Positions 49,000-61,126 of a DNA stretch of 64,000 nucleotides are shown in pieces. Made by a program: the position numbers and the translations under genes. Where the stretch lies: positions 22,845,098-22,909,097 of the forward strand of contig NC_049903.1 in NCBI RefSeq assembly GCF_001411555.2, read 5' to 3'. Below the pieces are notes generated by a model. The model had not been told where the DNA came from and made no database searches. It was given only the letters and a program-made list of their open reading frames with translations. Positions within the stretch are counted from its first letter, which is position 1. Each line of letters opens with the position of its first letter. Origin of the DNA: Juglans regia (lineage: Eukaryota; Streptophyta; Magnoliopsida; Fagales; Juglandaceae).

Positions 49000-49978
49000 T
49001 GATAAGTGTGATTTTTTTGTGAATTTTATTACTCTTTTATTTATGAAAAGTGTTAGTTTTCCTTCAATACTATTGATTTTATTTTATTTCTACATATTTT
49101 TCTTAATTTTCTCGGATTTTAAGAAATGAGAAGATTTAGTGCGAAAGAATAGCATTTTGGTACAAAAGAAGAGACTACAGATCCAGACCGACGTGAGGCA
49201 ATGAGATCTGAACAGAGCTGAGATGATTTAGGCGAGGAGACTCAATGGCGACCAGAATTGGCGACAAGTGTTAGGCGATGAGCGAGATATTTTACCTCCT
49301 AGGCAAGAAGACTTGGCGACTAGTCTAACTGATCAACTTAAAAGATCAACATAAACGACATCGTGGGCAAAAATTAGCAAAAGGTTTGAAAGTAATTTTG
49401 ATCAAGATAAAGATAAACAAATCACAGAAGGAATCTACAGTAAGTCCAAGTTCGGAATACACTTGGAGACAACCTAGACATGCTTGAGTGTTTCAATCAT
49501 AACTTTCCACTCACATATCCGATTTATGTGATTCTAGGTGGGTTGTAAATTTTTCTTAAAGAGTTACAACTTTGCCTCTAATAAGGATTTCAGAATTCTA
49601 ACTCCTAGAGCACATACAAAGCTACCTATGTAAGTTCTAAAAGTTAGGCAATTGTTTAGGCAGAAATCATGAAAACATTAGGGTTTCTTTTCTACCCTAT
49701 ATAAGTATATCGTTAGCACGAAATTAAAGGGACGGAGAGTCTAAGTTTTAGAGTCTAATAGTCTAGAGACGATTCTTTAAGTTTCTTCCAAGGAGACGTA
49801 TTTGGGGAGGAGAGGCAAGAGTCGCATGCTTCATCAACCGACTCCAATGAAGAACACTAGCTCAATTCTTTTTCTTTTTAGTTTTATTACGAATTAATTT
49901 TATTTCTTAGACCTTTGATGTAGTCTAGTATTGAACACCCAATTTATATTCTAAATTATTTTATTTTCAAAATTTACG
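49000..49978 (+). mobile_element. LTR-E copy 2, truncated
   Basis: Starts TGATAAGTGTG, like the complete LTR-E at 58301 (TGATGAGTGCG). They share 'tttcaatcataactttc', 'ctctaataaggatttc' and 'cattagggtttcttt.ctaccctatataag', the last a probable TATA region (49690-49710). The 3' terminus of LTR-E is missing; divergence from copy 1 is high. Confidence 0.75.
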
Positions 49979-50054
49979 TGTGATGACCCGAGTTTTATCT
50001 AGGCTTGGCCCTTAGAATTCGTTCTAGGTTGCCATGGTATTTTAGGAGCCTTAG
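49979..50054. repeat. LTR-like fragment starting TGTGATGACCCG (LTR-F)
   Basis: A 76-bp stretch that begins like a plant LTR and is cut by the LTR-A insertion at 50055. It is too short to classify. Confidence 0.35.
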
Positions 50055-52427
50055 TGTAACGCCTCGGTCCCGCACGGGTCGGAGAGTTACTTCCTAACAC
50101 TTAAACTCACATTTCAACAATATAAAAATAGACTCCAAATTCCCAATATCATATAGAAAATTTGATTCAAGCCACTATACTTAAATCATCTCACCCAAAG
50201 CCTCAAAATCTTGATCCTCAGCTGAACCATCAAAATATCTGAAAATATTATGGAGATAAGGGGTGAGTTATCAACAACTCAGTAAGCTGAGAGCATATAC
50301 TAGCATGTAAACATGAGCATTTATAAAGTTCTGTATGCAGAACAAGACATTTACTTTCAGAATGCAGAAACAACAAATTTTCTTTCGAAATGCATAAACA
50401 AAACTTGTTACAAAACATCAGAGCGAAATTTTCAAAAAAACAAACTTGTTCTAAAAAAGAAAGTCCTTTGGCATATCCAAACTGAAACATTATATTCATA
50501 TCATCTCATAGCATCACATCGGGACAAATACCATGTTTCACCCCCGTGGTATAGTTATAAACCACCATTATACCCGTGGCTGGGCCTTAACAGAAACAGA
50601 ACGGAACATCATCGGAACCAGATCACATTCAAATACAGAATCAGAACTTGATGCCAAGGTTTTCAGATGGCACATCATATCAAAACAAAATACTGAAAAG
50701 CTTCAGATCATTTTACATGTTCGAAATAAACAGACACCAAATCATCTTCATTTATTCATAGAAAAAACTTGTAGACTTTCATATTCGCTCTTTTTGTATA
50801 GTTCAGAAATAGAATGCACAAAACTAGCTCATGTCTACACCAATCATGACAGAAAATACTTTCTCTTATAGAATTTATGCATATGCAGAACAAACATCTG
50901 AGGTCGTTTTTAGATTTCTTTTCAAAAACAAACATGCTTCCTTTCAAAGTCAACCTCATTTCATTTCTTTTATGCAAAACTAGTATATAAACCTCGCTTA
51001 CCTAAACAACTTAGCTTTTCAGAATTTTCCTAAAAAAATGTCGAGTCAACTATAAATCGTCACCTATAAAAATAATCACATAATTTCCGTAAGTTTTCAA
51101 TCAATTACGGATTTCCATATTTAAGCCTAAGCTTTTAAAATAACCTATTTTAATTTCTCAAAACTTAAAACCCTCATAATCCCAAAATATATTATCACTT
51201 CCTAAAAATCACCAATATTCACCATGACCAACGTCAAACTCAAAACACCAATCTTTAAACTCGAAACAGCCAACAAATCTCATAGCATAAACCAATCACA
51301 CCAACAACTCCATCATCTAATCCATCCAACCCCCGTACTCCTCGGACTCAGTCCGGCAAAACCAATCAATTCACAGTAAAATGAGTTAGTGCAAAAATAC
51401 ATTTAAATTTCAAAAGTTCTTTAGAAAAATACTTACAATGCTATAATATAATTTTTGAAAATCAGGGTGGAGCTAGAAGTGGCAACGCAACAACAAAACA
51501 GTGCCAAATGCACTGTGGCCGTGGATCTTAAAAACCCACTTTTGAACGGTGAAAAACCAAGACCCGAGATTGCTAGGATAGGGCTTAGGGATGTCAGTGA
51601 AGCTAGTGGTGGTGGTGGTTGGCCGTGGTTGGCGGCGTGGGCGGCGGTTGAAGGCCAAAATGCTCAAATCGGATATGGAGATAGATGGGCTTCACCGGTG
51701 ACAGATCGGAGTCAAGGATTGGTGCATTAGGTTGCTGGGAGGTCGGGGATGAAGTAGTTAAGAAATGGTGGCTGGAGGTGGAGCGACGGCGGCACGCGAG
51801 CGAAGAGAAGGCCGCGGCTTTAAGCTGCTCGTGGAGGAGAACGGCGGCGAGTTAGGGGCTGAGATTGGAGGGTGGTGGTCGCCGACCGATGGGGAAGCAA
51901 ATGGGCTGGGCGGTGACGCTCACGGCGGCGCGCGACGGTGGCTGGGTGGAGAGAAGAAAAACGCACGGGAAGAGAGAGGGAGGGGGCGTCGTGCGGAAAG
52001 CAGCAGTTCTGGAAGAAAAAAAAATGAAGAAAAAGAGGAAAGAGAGAAAGAAATAGGAAAAAGAAAAATGGAGGGAAATGATTGAGGTCTAATCCTCACA
52101 ACTTTGGTCACAAAATTTCAACGAAAATTATTTCAAAACAACAGTTTAAATAAAATACATTTAAACACGATGACTAAGTAAAATAAAATAGTTAAATCCA
52201 ACAATACAATAATTTTAAAACCCACAAACTAATTTAAATTAATATAAATTTAAATGCATAACAATTATTAATATTAAGGAAACATGTCAAATTTAATTTT
52301 CAAAAATTAAAAAAAATCATAAAAATAAACCCACTAAAATCTGAGAATTTAAAATAAGAGAATCAATTTTTAAATTAATAACAAATAATCCTTCAACTAA
52401 AAATACACTAAAATACGGGGTGTTACA
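50055..52427 (-). mobile_element. LTR-A copy 3: 3' LTR of a truncated element (2,373 bp)
   Basis: TGTAACGCC at 50055 and GGTGTTACA at 52427; reverse complement of LTR-A. On its right is a polypurine tract (minus strand AAGGGAGGGAGGA), so this is a 3' LTR with internal sequence attached and not a solo LTR. Preceding bases CTTAG (50050-50054) would be one TSD copy; the partner is not found. It carries one relic of the 61-bp tandem unit (50533-50587). Confidence 0.88.
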
Positions 52428-53000
52428 TCCTCCCTCCCTTAAAAAAAATTTCGTCCTCAAAATTTGTAAGGTCAAACATCACGCTAAAGCAGAATACAAG
52501 AGATACAACCCAAAACACGCTCGAAAAGACCATACCATCAACAACTCCCAACAAACATGAGTAATGTTATCTCAAGTCTATTTCTATAGGCGATTCCATC
52601 ATACTCGTATTAGTCCCCCAGTGGCACAACACGTCCAATATTCCTAGGGTGGCTATGATATCCAAAATCTCATTTTTTCACAAGAGCCTTAACTACAACA
52701 TCCAAGGAATCCCAATGATTGATAGCTCTATTTGATAATCTATACTAACCTCAATTGACTCCTACGGTATAACTTCCAAATCTTTATTGCATTCTACCTT
52801 TGGTAACCTAATGGTCACTTCCAAAGTTAACCATCAATAACATAATTGGTACAACTGAGTGATTAGTCTCCAACTACAAGTATCATCTCAAAAATTCAAG
52901 TCATGACTAATTTCTCAAAATCAAAACAAAAATGTTTTCATAGAAGTGTTTTCAAATAGGTGTTTTCAAATAAGTGTTTCAGAAAAATTTTTTCAAAGAA
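52428..53000 (-). mobile_element. 3' internal fragment of LTR-A copy 3
   Basis: Minus strand reads ...GAGGACGAAATTTTTTTTAA then the polypurine tract, the typical end of a Tekay-type internal region just upstream of the 3' LTR. No pol coding sequence is recognisable in this stretch. The right border with LTR-D at about 52900-53000 is blurred. Confidence 0.6.
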
Positions 53001-54685
53001 AAAGTTTTATCACGACCCGAAGTGTTAGGGCGGGTGAATGTCCTAGTGTAATTCCTCTATCCACTCTGGTGTGCTTAAGAATGGAGTGGTAACCCTGGGT
53101 CCACAAAGTACCGTAGACGAGCCTCGAATGGATTCTTTTCAAAGGATACCGAAGCGAGGAAGCACATAACGCTATTGAGGTGCATAAGGCATATAACTCG
53201 ACGAAGTAAGGTCAAGTTAATATGATTCTCTGTTTATGACTATTCATCACGGTGTACGGACTGTTGATGGTGCGGTAACTAGCAGGAACACGTGGTGCAA
53301 GGAGGGGAGTCGTGTTGTGTCCACCCTATGAACAAGAATAAGGAGAGGTTTGGATTCAAAACCCACCTCAATTCATCTCAACTCATCTCATCTCATCATT
53401 ATAACTTTCTCAAATTCTCACACAAAATATAATAAACAATTCAACTTTTTCAAATCTCAAAACAACTTTCCCAAATTCCCACACCAAATATAATAAATAA
53501 TTCAACTTTTATCCTACTATTTACAAACCATCTCAACTCATCTCTGAATCCAAACATCTCCTAAGAGCTCATAAGACAAGGATCACTTGATGAAAATCTC
53601 GTGATATGATAAGGATCACTCAATGTAAATCTTGTGATATGTTCTAATAAGACAAGTTCTGAATAAGTTCACGTGAATAAGAAAAAGTTGTGAAGTTTTT
53701 ATTAAAAGCTCAAGTCTTTGTTATACGTCTTTTGAAAATGGTCAAGTGCATAAGTCAAGTTATGGTCAAAGGCATAAGTGAAGTACATGTCCATGCACAT
53801 ATTTCATGATATACCTTTTGTATGCTTGTGTTAACTGTGGTATGTTGTGTGATTACTTGCTGAGATTTCTTGAAATCTCATTGGGGTAGTTTCCACTACC
53901 ATTCCCTAACCGGAATGGTAGAAGTTGTGACAGGTACCTCAGATACCCAGGAAACATGAACTCGGATGGTTCTCTGATAGAGGACGAGTACACTATTCGG
54001 GCTCGTCAAGACTACACTGCTGATGCATTAATTCATACGGCTAAGCTTCTCCGAGAGATCTTACATAGTATTAGCGAGATCGAGATTGTTGCTACAATCT
54101 ATCAACCCTCTAAGAATTTGGAGTTTTGGCAGAATATGGACCAGTGGTCTACATATTTGAGCCTTTAAGGCCTCGGTTGATGCAAAGGCAATAGCAAATG
54201 AATTAGGTCGGTTACCGCCTGAGCCTCAACAATCCCATGGGGTCTTTTGGTGTCTATCTTCCGATGGGACAATGGTTATAAAGAGTATAGGAGTTTAAGT
54301 ATTTTGAAAGGAAAAAAAAAAGGGACAAAAGTACTTGTGGTCAACTTTTGTGGATTTATGTTGTTTTTGAGGAAATCCCGTGTTTTGAGAATTTTAAACT
54401 ATGCTTTATGCCTTTGGGATATTACGCCTTTATGGCTCATGTTTATGTTTGGACAATGTTTGGGGTTATATTATTAGAATGGTGTCATGTGCTTTGCAAT
54501 TGCTTATCGCGTTGCTTAGTTTATTCGACTTTTATTAACTTTCCATTGCTACGCTATTGCATACTGCTAGTGTACTTAGGTGCAGAACATATTATCTGTC
54601 ATGTACGAGGGGTGTGTAGCCTTGTATTACATGTCCTGCCATCTCAGTCACCGTCCAATCCCAAGCGGAGGCTGGGGGCGCCACA
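53001..54685 (+). mobile_element. LTR-D copy 2, 3' part (hosts a MITE)
   Basis: Reverse-complement match to 30911 to about 32060 of LTR-D copy 1, ending GGGGGCGCCACA at 54685. Shared segments: 'gatcactcaatg.aaatct.gtgatatg', 'catgtacgaggggtgtgtag' and 'tgagatttcttgaaatctca'. A 220-bp MITE interrupts it at 53342. No PBS follows, so it is solo or truncated. ORFs inside it match no known protein. Confidence 0.8.
53342..53561. mobile_element. Tourist-like MITE in LTR-D copy 2 (220 bp)
   Basis: Terminal repeats GGAGAGGTTTGGATTC and the complement of GAATCCAAACATCTCC differ at one position. TSD TAA is at 53339-53341 and 53562-53564. LTR-D copy 1 (about 31722-31735) lacks it, giving an empty site. 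TA-rich 3-bp TSD and G-starting ends fit the PIF/Harbinger (Tourist) group. The interior holds repeated 'caactcatctcatctcatca'. Confidence 0.88.
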
Positions 54686-55107
54686 CCATGATTGAGTGTT
54701 TATTTATTATTCTTAATGCTTGCAATTTTTTACCTAATTATTGTTCGATCTATTGAATCGCAATGAGACCGATAGGTGATTTGTGATTGGAGCTCTAGGA
54801 TAAAGCACCATTAGTTGAGCGAAAGTAGAGATACTTTACCAAGATTAGTGAGATTTTCATGAAAAATTTAAAAAACTTAATGAGTCTTCAATTAGTTAAA
54901 CTTACATAGAGATATAGAGTTATTAATTGGAGATATTTTTAGTATTATTTGAGAGAAATTATTGAATAGTTAAGGAATTTTTGTCATCAACTTGGGATAA
55001 TTGCAATTCTATAATAAAGAAGAATAAATTGTATGGGATTCGCTAGGTGAAATTAAACACTCTAGATCTATTCTTATTATTTTTAAAATCTTAATTTTAA
55101 TGCTCTT
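54686..55107 (+). mobile_element. Athila-like LTR, truncated, plus orientation
   Basis: About 54850-55107 matches, inverted, the LTR at 56560-56850: 'acatagagatat.gagttatt', 'attgaatagttaag', 'acttgggataattg' and 'ctctagatctattcttatta'. It breaks at about 55107, so the LTR end, PBS and start of gag are deleted. Confidence 0.65.
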
Positions 55108-56340
55108 TTCTTCATGGAGCAACAATCAAGGGGCAGTTAGACCACCTCAAAATTTTCCACAGCAGGAAAAGAAACCGACACTTGAGGAAATGTTCATGCA
55201 ATACATGCAAAGACGGATTTGGCGATCCAAAATAATTCAGCTTCGATTCGTAACCTTGAGGCTCAAATTGGTCAGCTTTCAAACATTCTTATAGAGAGGA
55301 CAGCAAGAACTTTGACGAGCAATACCGTTACTAAGGAACATGTCAAAGCAATAGCATTGAGAAGTGGGAGGACAATTGAGCAGCCACAAACAGCAAGTAC
55401 CAACCAAGATAATGTTGGAAATCATGTGGAGTCCGAGCCAAAGATGGAGGAATTGGAAGTGACCGACCAACAAACTGGAAATTCTAAGGAGAATAAAGAA
55501 GTTTCAAAACCCATAAATTCCAAGGCATTTATATCTAAAACTAATTCTCGTTCAATTTATGATCCACCAAATTCTTTTCCTCAAAGACTTAAAATAAATA
55601 AGATTGATAATCAATTCTCTAAATTGCGTAGTATTTTTAAGCAATTGGATATTAATATTCCTCTTATTGAAGCTTTAGAGCAAATGCCTAAATATGTTAA
55701 GTTTTTTAAGGATATTTTATCAATGAAGTGAAATTTTACAAAAGAAATTGCCTCCTAAATTGAAAGATGTGATTTAGGAGCAAGTATTAATCTTATGCCT
55801 CTTTCGGTTTTCAATAAGTTAGGTCTTCCAGAAGCAAAGCTGACCACGGCCTCATTACAATTGGCAAACAAGTCTATCAACCACCCAAGAGGACTCAAAG
55901 ACGTTTTGGTAAAGGTGGACAAGTTTATTTTTTCAGCTGATTTTATTGTGCTAGATATGGAGGAGGATGAGGAAATACCTTTAATTTTGGGGAGACCTTT
56001 TCTTGCTACGGGGAGAACTTTAATTGATGTCCAACAAGAGAAACTCATTTTGAGGGTCAGCAAGGAGGAGGATACTTTTGACGTATTTAAATCTAAGGAA
56101 TTTCCTTCCAAGGTACATTCATGTTTTCAAATAAGCGACCGACGTGGTCATGGCCAACGACACTTATGGAGCTGAATTTGCAAAGCTACCACGTGAGAAA
56201 CCACCCAAGCTTGAACTCAAAGCGTTTCCATCAAATTTAAGGAACGAAGAGGCTGGGGAGATCTCCAAGGGGTACACACCTGCACCTTCTAGGAAATTAT
56301 TCAATTGGAAGAAAAGGAAAAAAATCAGGGGAGCATCTCT
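55108..56340 (+). pseudogene. Athila-like Ty3-gypsy gag-protease remnant
   Basis: The frame from about 55219 reads NNSASIRNLEAQIGQLSN and then VKAIALRSGRT, hallmark segments of Athila-type Gag. It continues through PLIEALEQMPKYVKFFKDILS to a stop at 55731. After a frameshift, the protease active site CDLGASINLMP is at about 55768-55800. It is followed by LANKSINHPRGLKDVLVKVDKFIFSADFIVLDMEEDEEIPLILGRPFLATGRTLI, the usual protease body. RT and everything after are absent. At about 56340 the sequence flips into minus-strand leader/LTR DNA, so this copy is truncated at both ends. Confidence 0.85.
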
Positions 56341-56865
56341 TACCTTTTCTCATTCTCTCATTAGTTTTTCTTCCTCTTTCCCCAGCAACGGCGCCAAAAC
56401 TTGTTTGCATAAAAATATATCTGTAAGTACACAAAATCGTAACAAGTAGTAAAGTGTTTTAAAGAAAACAGATATCGAACCCATAGGGAATAATTATGCT
56501 ACTGAGTATTGAAATTGACTAAATTAATTACTATTTGGAAAACTGAAATTTGAATAATGGTTTACTAAACTGAAGAAAAGAACAGTAAAATTAATATTTT
56601 AAAATAATAAGAATAGATCTAGAGCGTTTGACTTCATCTAGCAAATCCCACACAGTTTATTCTTCCTTGTTATAGAATCCCAATTATCCCAAGTTTATGA
56701 TAAAAATCACTTAACTATTCAATATTTTCTCTCGAACAATATAAAAAATATCTCTAGCTAATAACTTCACATCTCTATGTGAATTTAACTTCATATATTC
56801 AATAAGAATATAACTTCATATCTCTATGTAAATTTACCCTTTTTCTCTCTACGGGTGAATAGGGT
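56341..56865 (-). mobile_element. Athila-like leader, PBS and LTR, minus orientation
   Basis: Minus strand reads TGGCGCCGTTGCTG (56396-56383), close to the tRNA-Asp-type PBS (TGGCGCCGTTGCC) typical of Athila elements. LTR sequence lies to its right (to about 56865) and a short leader to its left. It is in opposite orientation to the gag remnant it touches. Confidence 0.7.
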
Positions 56866-56869
56866 TTCC

Positions 56870-58300
56870 ATTTTTCGTCGCATGGTTTTAGTCTCCTCAA
56901 GAGGCTGCATGGCAGTCGCTGATGGTGGCATAGGTCAACCTTCCTTTGCCAACCTGGTGGCTACTGTCCTGTAGCCCATCCCTAAGATGGTGCTGTCACC
57001 TGGCCCTCGAAGATGGTAGACGGTGAGGTCTACTTCCAGCTTTCCAAAGATGAGATTGAACACTCTACCAAACCATTCACATACTCTGTGGTCCTGAAGT
57101 TTTTGAAAAAATGCCCTTCACTGGACACCGTGTATGGGTTCATTCATAGCCGTTGGGGCCTTTTGGCTATACCAGTGGTTTCCTCCATGTGGCCTCCTCG
57201 TAATGTTTTCGTGCAAATGGTTAATGAAGCTGATTTTTCTAAAGCCTTATCGGGGGATGTTTGTGAAATCAATGGCAGTTTTTACCGTGCCTTTTGCTGG
57301 TCTCTAGAATTTAATGAGGATGAAGAACCATCAAGGGTGCCGGTATAGCTTTCTCTACCGGGTCTCCCTCCCAACTTATATCGTGAAGCTTTTATGAAAA
57401 TACGCATGGCACCTATTGGGACATTCATATGTCGGATAATCCGACTCGATGTGCTACGAGAATGGATGGAGCACGGTTATGCTTGGAAGTGGATTCAGCA
57501 AAAGCACCTTTGACTCACTTCTAGATAGCGGCTCCAAGTTTGCTTGCTAGTCGCAAACAAGAAATCGTTTATGAGACACTTTCTGCATATTGCACTCCAC
57601 ACAACATGCAAGGTCATAATTCACGGACATGTAGAACTGGAAAACCTGAGAAGACTGGGTAGGTTTGGTTTGCGAAGAACGGTCATCAAGAGGCAGCCAA
57701 GGCTATTGTAGAACCTAGGGCAGAACTGGTGCAACATGTATCTGTTATTGCGGATAAGTCTGATCCTATTGTAGAAGAAACAATGGTCATTGGTTTGGAA
57801 ACAAAGGGTGTCGTGGTAAAAGAGGTCCTGACTTGGTCTGATGATGTTCCACCATTTGAGCCAGTGGGTGGTGCATTGGTATTCCTTGAGAAAGAAGTCA
57901 ATTCAGTTTTGTTGTTAACAGAGGGTGACGCTGATGTACCAGTGGGTCAAGTTGCTCCTCATGGTGATAACATGATTACTACCAAAACAGAGGGTGGCAT
58001 GGTAATTGAATTAGAGAAAGCTCTACCAGTTTATGATGAGAATGCTACGGGTGCTACAATGGGGGAAATCTCAATGGTTGGTTGTGCACAACAGACTCTT
58101 GAAATCCCGATGATTTTGCCAAGTGAGGCGGTGGAGTCGTTTGTGGTGTGGGATACGCTCGTGGTGTGAAACGAACCTCTTGGTGAAGAGGAGCCTGCGA
58201 AGGTTTGTGTTGATGAGATGCTTGTGTTGGAGAATATTGTTTTAGAACCTAAACTAGATATCCAATTAGTGGTTTTCCCGCAAGATAAATAGTGCCTTAC
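56870..58300 (+). pseudogene. L1-type LINE ORF1 (DUF4283 and degenerate CCHC), decayed
   Basis: An ATG near 56881 opens MVLVSSRGCMAVADGG...SFANLVATVL before a stop. The DUF4283 RNA-binding domain of plant LINE ORF1 is at 57013-57348 (YFQLSKDEIEHSTKPFTYSVVLKFLKKCPSL, then a W and a VFVQM..EADF pattern). Downstream, frames around 57420-57660 encode VDNPTRCATRMDGARLCLEVD-like sequence and a knuckle YCTPHNMQGHNSRTC, in which the second cysteine is histidine. An acidic C-terminal frame follows (57729-58169). Stops and frameshifts make it non-functional. An LTR-E insertion separates it from ORF2. Confidence 0.8.
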
Positions 58301-59615
58301 TGATGAGTGCGAAAGTGCACTCTAAATATCCTATTATTGGGACTAAAATGCTAAAATGTGAATATAAATCATAGGAATTAATGTGTATTCTTGAATTGAG
58401 TTTCTATTTACTTTTGGATACTCCTGAGCAGATTTTTATGTTTAATTTCAAAGTTTATAAAAGAGCAAGTCCAAACCCAGTCAAATTCAAAGGACTTTCA
58501 AGTGGGAAAGACGTTGGAACAACCTAAGAACTTTCAAGGTGTGTAGGACTCGTCAAATAAGGATAATGATGGGGTTTGAGAGTAATTCGGATCAAGAGAA
58601 ATAGTCAGTTCAAAATTCGCTAGAAGACAGCCTGTACATACTTTAATATTTTGATCATAACTTTCAGATCAAATATCAGATTGATGCGATTCTTAATGCA
58701 TTGGAAAGCTATCTTAAAGGGCTCTAATAAGGATTTCTAAATTCAAACTCTAGAAGTGTATACATGGCTGCCAAGATGATTCATAAAATTTAGGCGATTT
58801 TGTATGCTGGAATATGAAAGACATTAGGGTTTCTTTGCTACCCTATATAAGCATTTCATTAGCACAAAATTTGGAGTCTTTTTCAGAGGAATAGGCACAG
58901 ATCTGGAGAAGAGAAAGTTTCTATTTTTATTATTTAGTTCTTCTATGGAGAATTAAATCTTGGGTAAAGCCTAAGGTGGAAATTGATTGGTGAAAATACT
59001 TTGACTTTATTTCAATTCATATGTTAAGCTTTATTGTTTAAGATTATAGGATTCAATTCTCCATTTGTGTTGGATATTATAAGTTTGAGGCATTTATATT
59101 AAATCTTGCTATGGTTTGATTTTGTTGAGCTATAGGATTATGAATATATGATTGGGACTTAAACAAGCTTTTCATACCATTGATGTGATCTTCTGCTGCA
59201 CTATTGTTTATGAACATAGGGTTGTCTTTAGATCTGATATTCATTTTTATATATGAAAACCGTGGTTTGTAAAGGGAGAATAGATTATAGAATTAAATTT
59301 GAGAAAGTAGATGAATATAATGTCTTATCTTCCAATTAGGAATTTGGTGCTATAACTTTTAATTATGTATATTGTTTGGATTGAAAAAGTCATAGTATTG
59401 GATCCGGTTGATAGAAGCCCAAAGCTTTACTTGCCTTCTTATTTGTGCCCTAATCTCATTTTAATTACGTGACTTAGGTAGAATTTTCAGATTCATATCA
59501 TATTATAATTTGATCTTTTCTTTTAAGCTTGCATCTTGTTGTCTTTCTTCTGACTCCTTGTGGATTGACACCTAGAACTATACTATAATATCGTGTACAA
59601 GTTTGGAAGTAATCA
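58301..59615 (+). mobile_element. LTR-E copy 1: solo LTR in the LINE (1,315 bp)
   Basis: TGATGAGTGCG at 58301, ...GTAATCA at 59615, TSD CTTAC at 58296-58300 and 59616-59620. No PBS or internal region. A probable TATA region is at 58841-58851 (ccctatataag). Near the 3' end is 'ctccttgtggattgacacc', a common motif before the end of Athila-like LTRs. Confidence 0.92.
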
Positions 59616-59620
59616 CTTAC

Positions 59621-61026
59621 GTAGTCTAAGGCCAATGAAGGTAAGAATAAATATAAGAAAAAGATGTTTGTTAAAATGCGAAGTTCGTCTCGGGTTCATG
59701 CCCGACTTTCAAACCCTGTTTAATGACTGATTCCATTTTTGTATGGAATAGTTGAGGGATTGGGACCTCCAGGAGTAGAGTAAAGAAATTGATTGGTAAT
59801 TTGAAACCGAAAGTTGTTGCTCTTTTAGAACCTTTTCATAATTTAGAGGAAGCTTGTAAATTAGCGTGATGTTTGAATTTTGATAGTGTCATTTCTAATG
59901 AGGATGATGGGGGAAAAATCTGAATTTTTTGGAATAGTACTTATGTGGTGCATGTGGTTCGGACGGAAATGCAACTTATTTCTATGTTAGTAGGTGAAGG
60001 AGTCGAGATGTTCTTGCTCACTGTGGTTTTTGCTAAACGTACCATGGCGGAGAGGCAACACCTTTGGGATGATCTCAACTCTCAAAATCTAGGTTCATAC
60101 CCTTGTGTGTTTGTTGGTGATTTTAATATTATCCGTAATGGAAAGGAGGCGAGGTAGGCTTCGGCCTAGTATGGCTATGGAGGAGTTTAATAATTGGATT
60201 CATCAAGGGGTTCTGATGGAAATGGCTACCAAAGGAAGTATGTTTACATGGTGTAGTGGGCCATTGGGGCTTGCCTGTTTCTGGGCACGTCTTGATCGTG
60301 CTCTTATGGATGGTTCCTCCCTTGCATTGTTTCCTAGTGCTAATTATTCTTCTTTGCCACGTTCTACTTCAGGTCATGCTCCCATGTTTATTGAGCTTAA
60401 GAAGGGTCATTTCTTATATGGCTCAGCCCCATTTTGTTTTCAACAGATGTGGGTGGACCACCATAGTTTTTGGACTATGTTCGGACAAGTTGGGCCTTTC
60501 GGGTGGAGGGTTCAGCTTTTCAGATTTTGACTAGAAAATTAAAGTAGACTAAGGTGGCGTTAAGGGAGTGGAATAAAAGGGTCTTTGGTCATATATTGGG
60601 TAGTATTGATGCTCTGGAAAAACAGGCTGAGGAGGTTGAGCAACAACTTCAAGTAAATTGAGAGGAAAATTTGGAGAAAGATTTACATATGGTAGTCTCG
60701 GATCTGGCATGCTGGTGGTGACGGGAAGAGATACAATTGGCACAAATGGAAAACTTAAAATGGAAGGTGGATGGCGATTGTAATTCAAAGTTTTTTCATG
60801 CTTGCCTTGCTAATAAGAGGAGAAAAAGAGTGTTGGATATGCGTTCGAATGGGGCGGTGTATAAGATGCCGGAAAGCATCCATCAAGGGGCAATGGAATA
60901 TTATTCTGCTTTCATTCAAGGGGAACAACCGGTTGAGCCACCTAGACTGGAACAACTAATTGATTCAGTCATCTCTAAGGAGGAAAATTTCTCACTTCTT
61001 GGTGCACCTTCTATAGAGGAAGTTTT
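59621..61026 (+). pseudogene. L1-type LINE ORF2, 5' part (endonuclease to pre-RT), decayed, cut by the gap
   Basis: An ATG near 59723 opens MTDSIFVWNS-stop-GIGTSRSRVKKLI, where intact copies read WN.RGLG; then KVVALLEPFHN. The endonuclease continues with ERQHLWDDLNS and FVGDFNIIRNGKEAR (catalytic GDFN, about 60100-60157). Next come TWCSGPLG...ARLDRAL, about 60257-60310 in another frame, and SGHAPMFIEL. The pre-RT linker is at 60737-61020 (LKWKVDGDCNSKFFHACLANKRRKR). Several stops and frameshifts occur. The RT domain would start where the N-run lies. Confidence 0.85.
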
Positions 61027-61126
61027 NNNNNNNNNNNNNNNNNNNNNNNNNNNNNNNNNNNNNNNNNNNNNNNNNNNNNNNNNNNNNNNNNNNNNNNNNN
61101 NNNNNNNNNNNNNNNNNNNNNNNNNN
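61027..61126. other. Assembly gap (100 N)
   Basis: Exactly 100 N, the usual placeholder for a gap of unknown size. The sequence changes from LINE ORF2 to an LTR-A 3' end across it. Any ORF reading through the gap is artificial. Confidence 0.99.

Noticed and set aside
54247..54695. ORFs of 76 and 115 codons
   Set aside because: They lie in the 3' part of LTR-D copy 2, match LTR-D copy 1 in reverse complement and have no domain.
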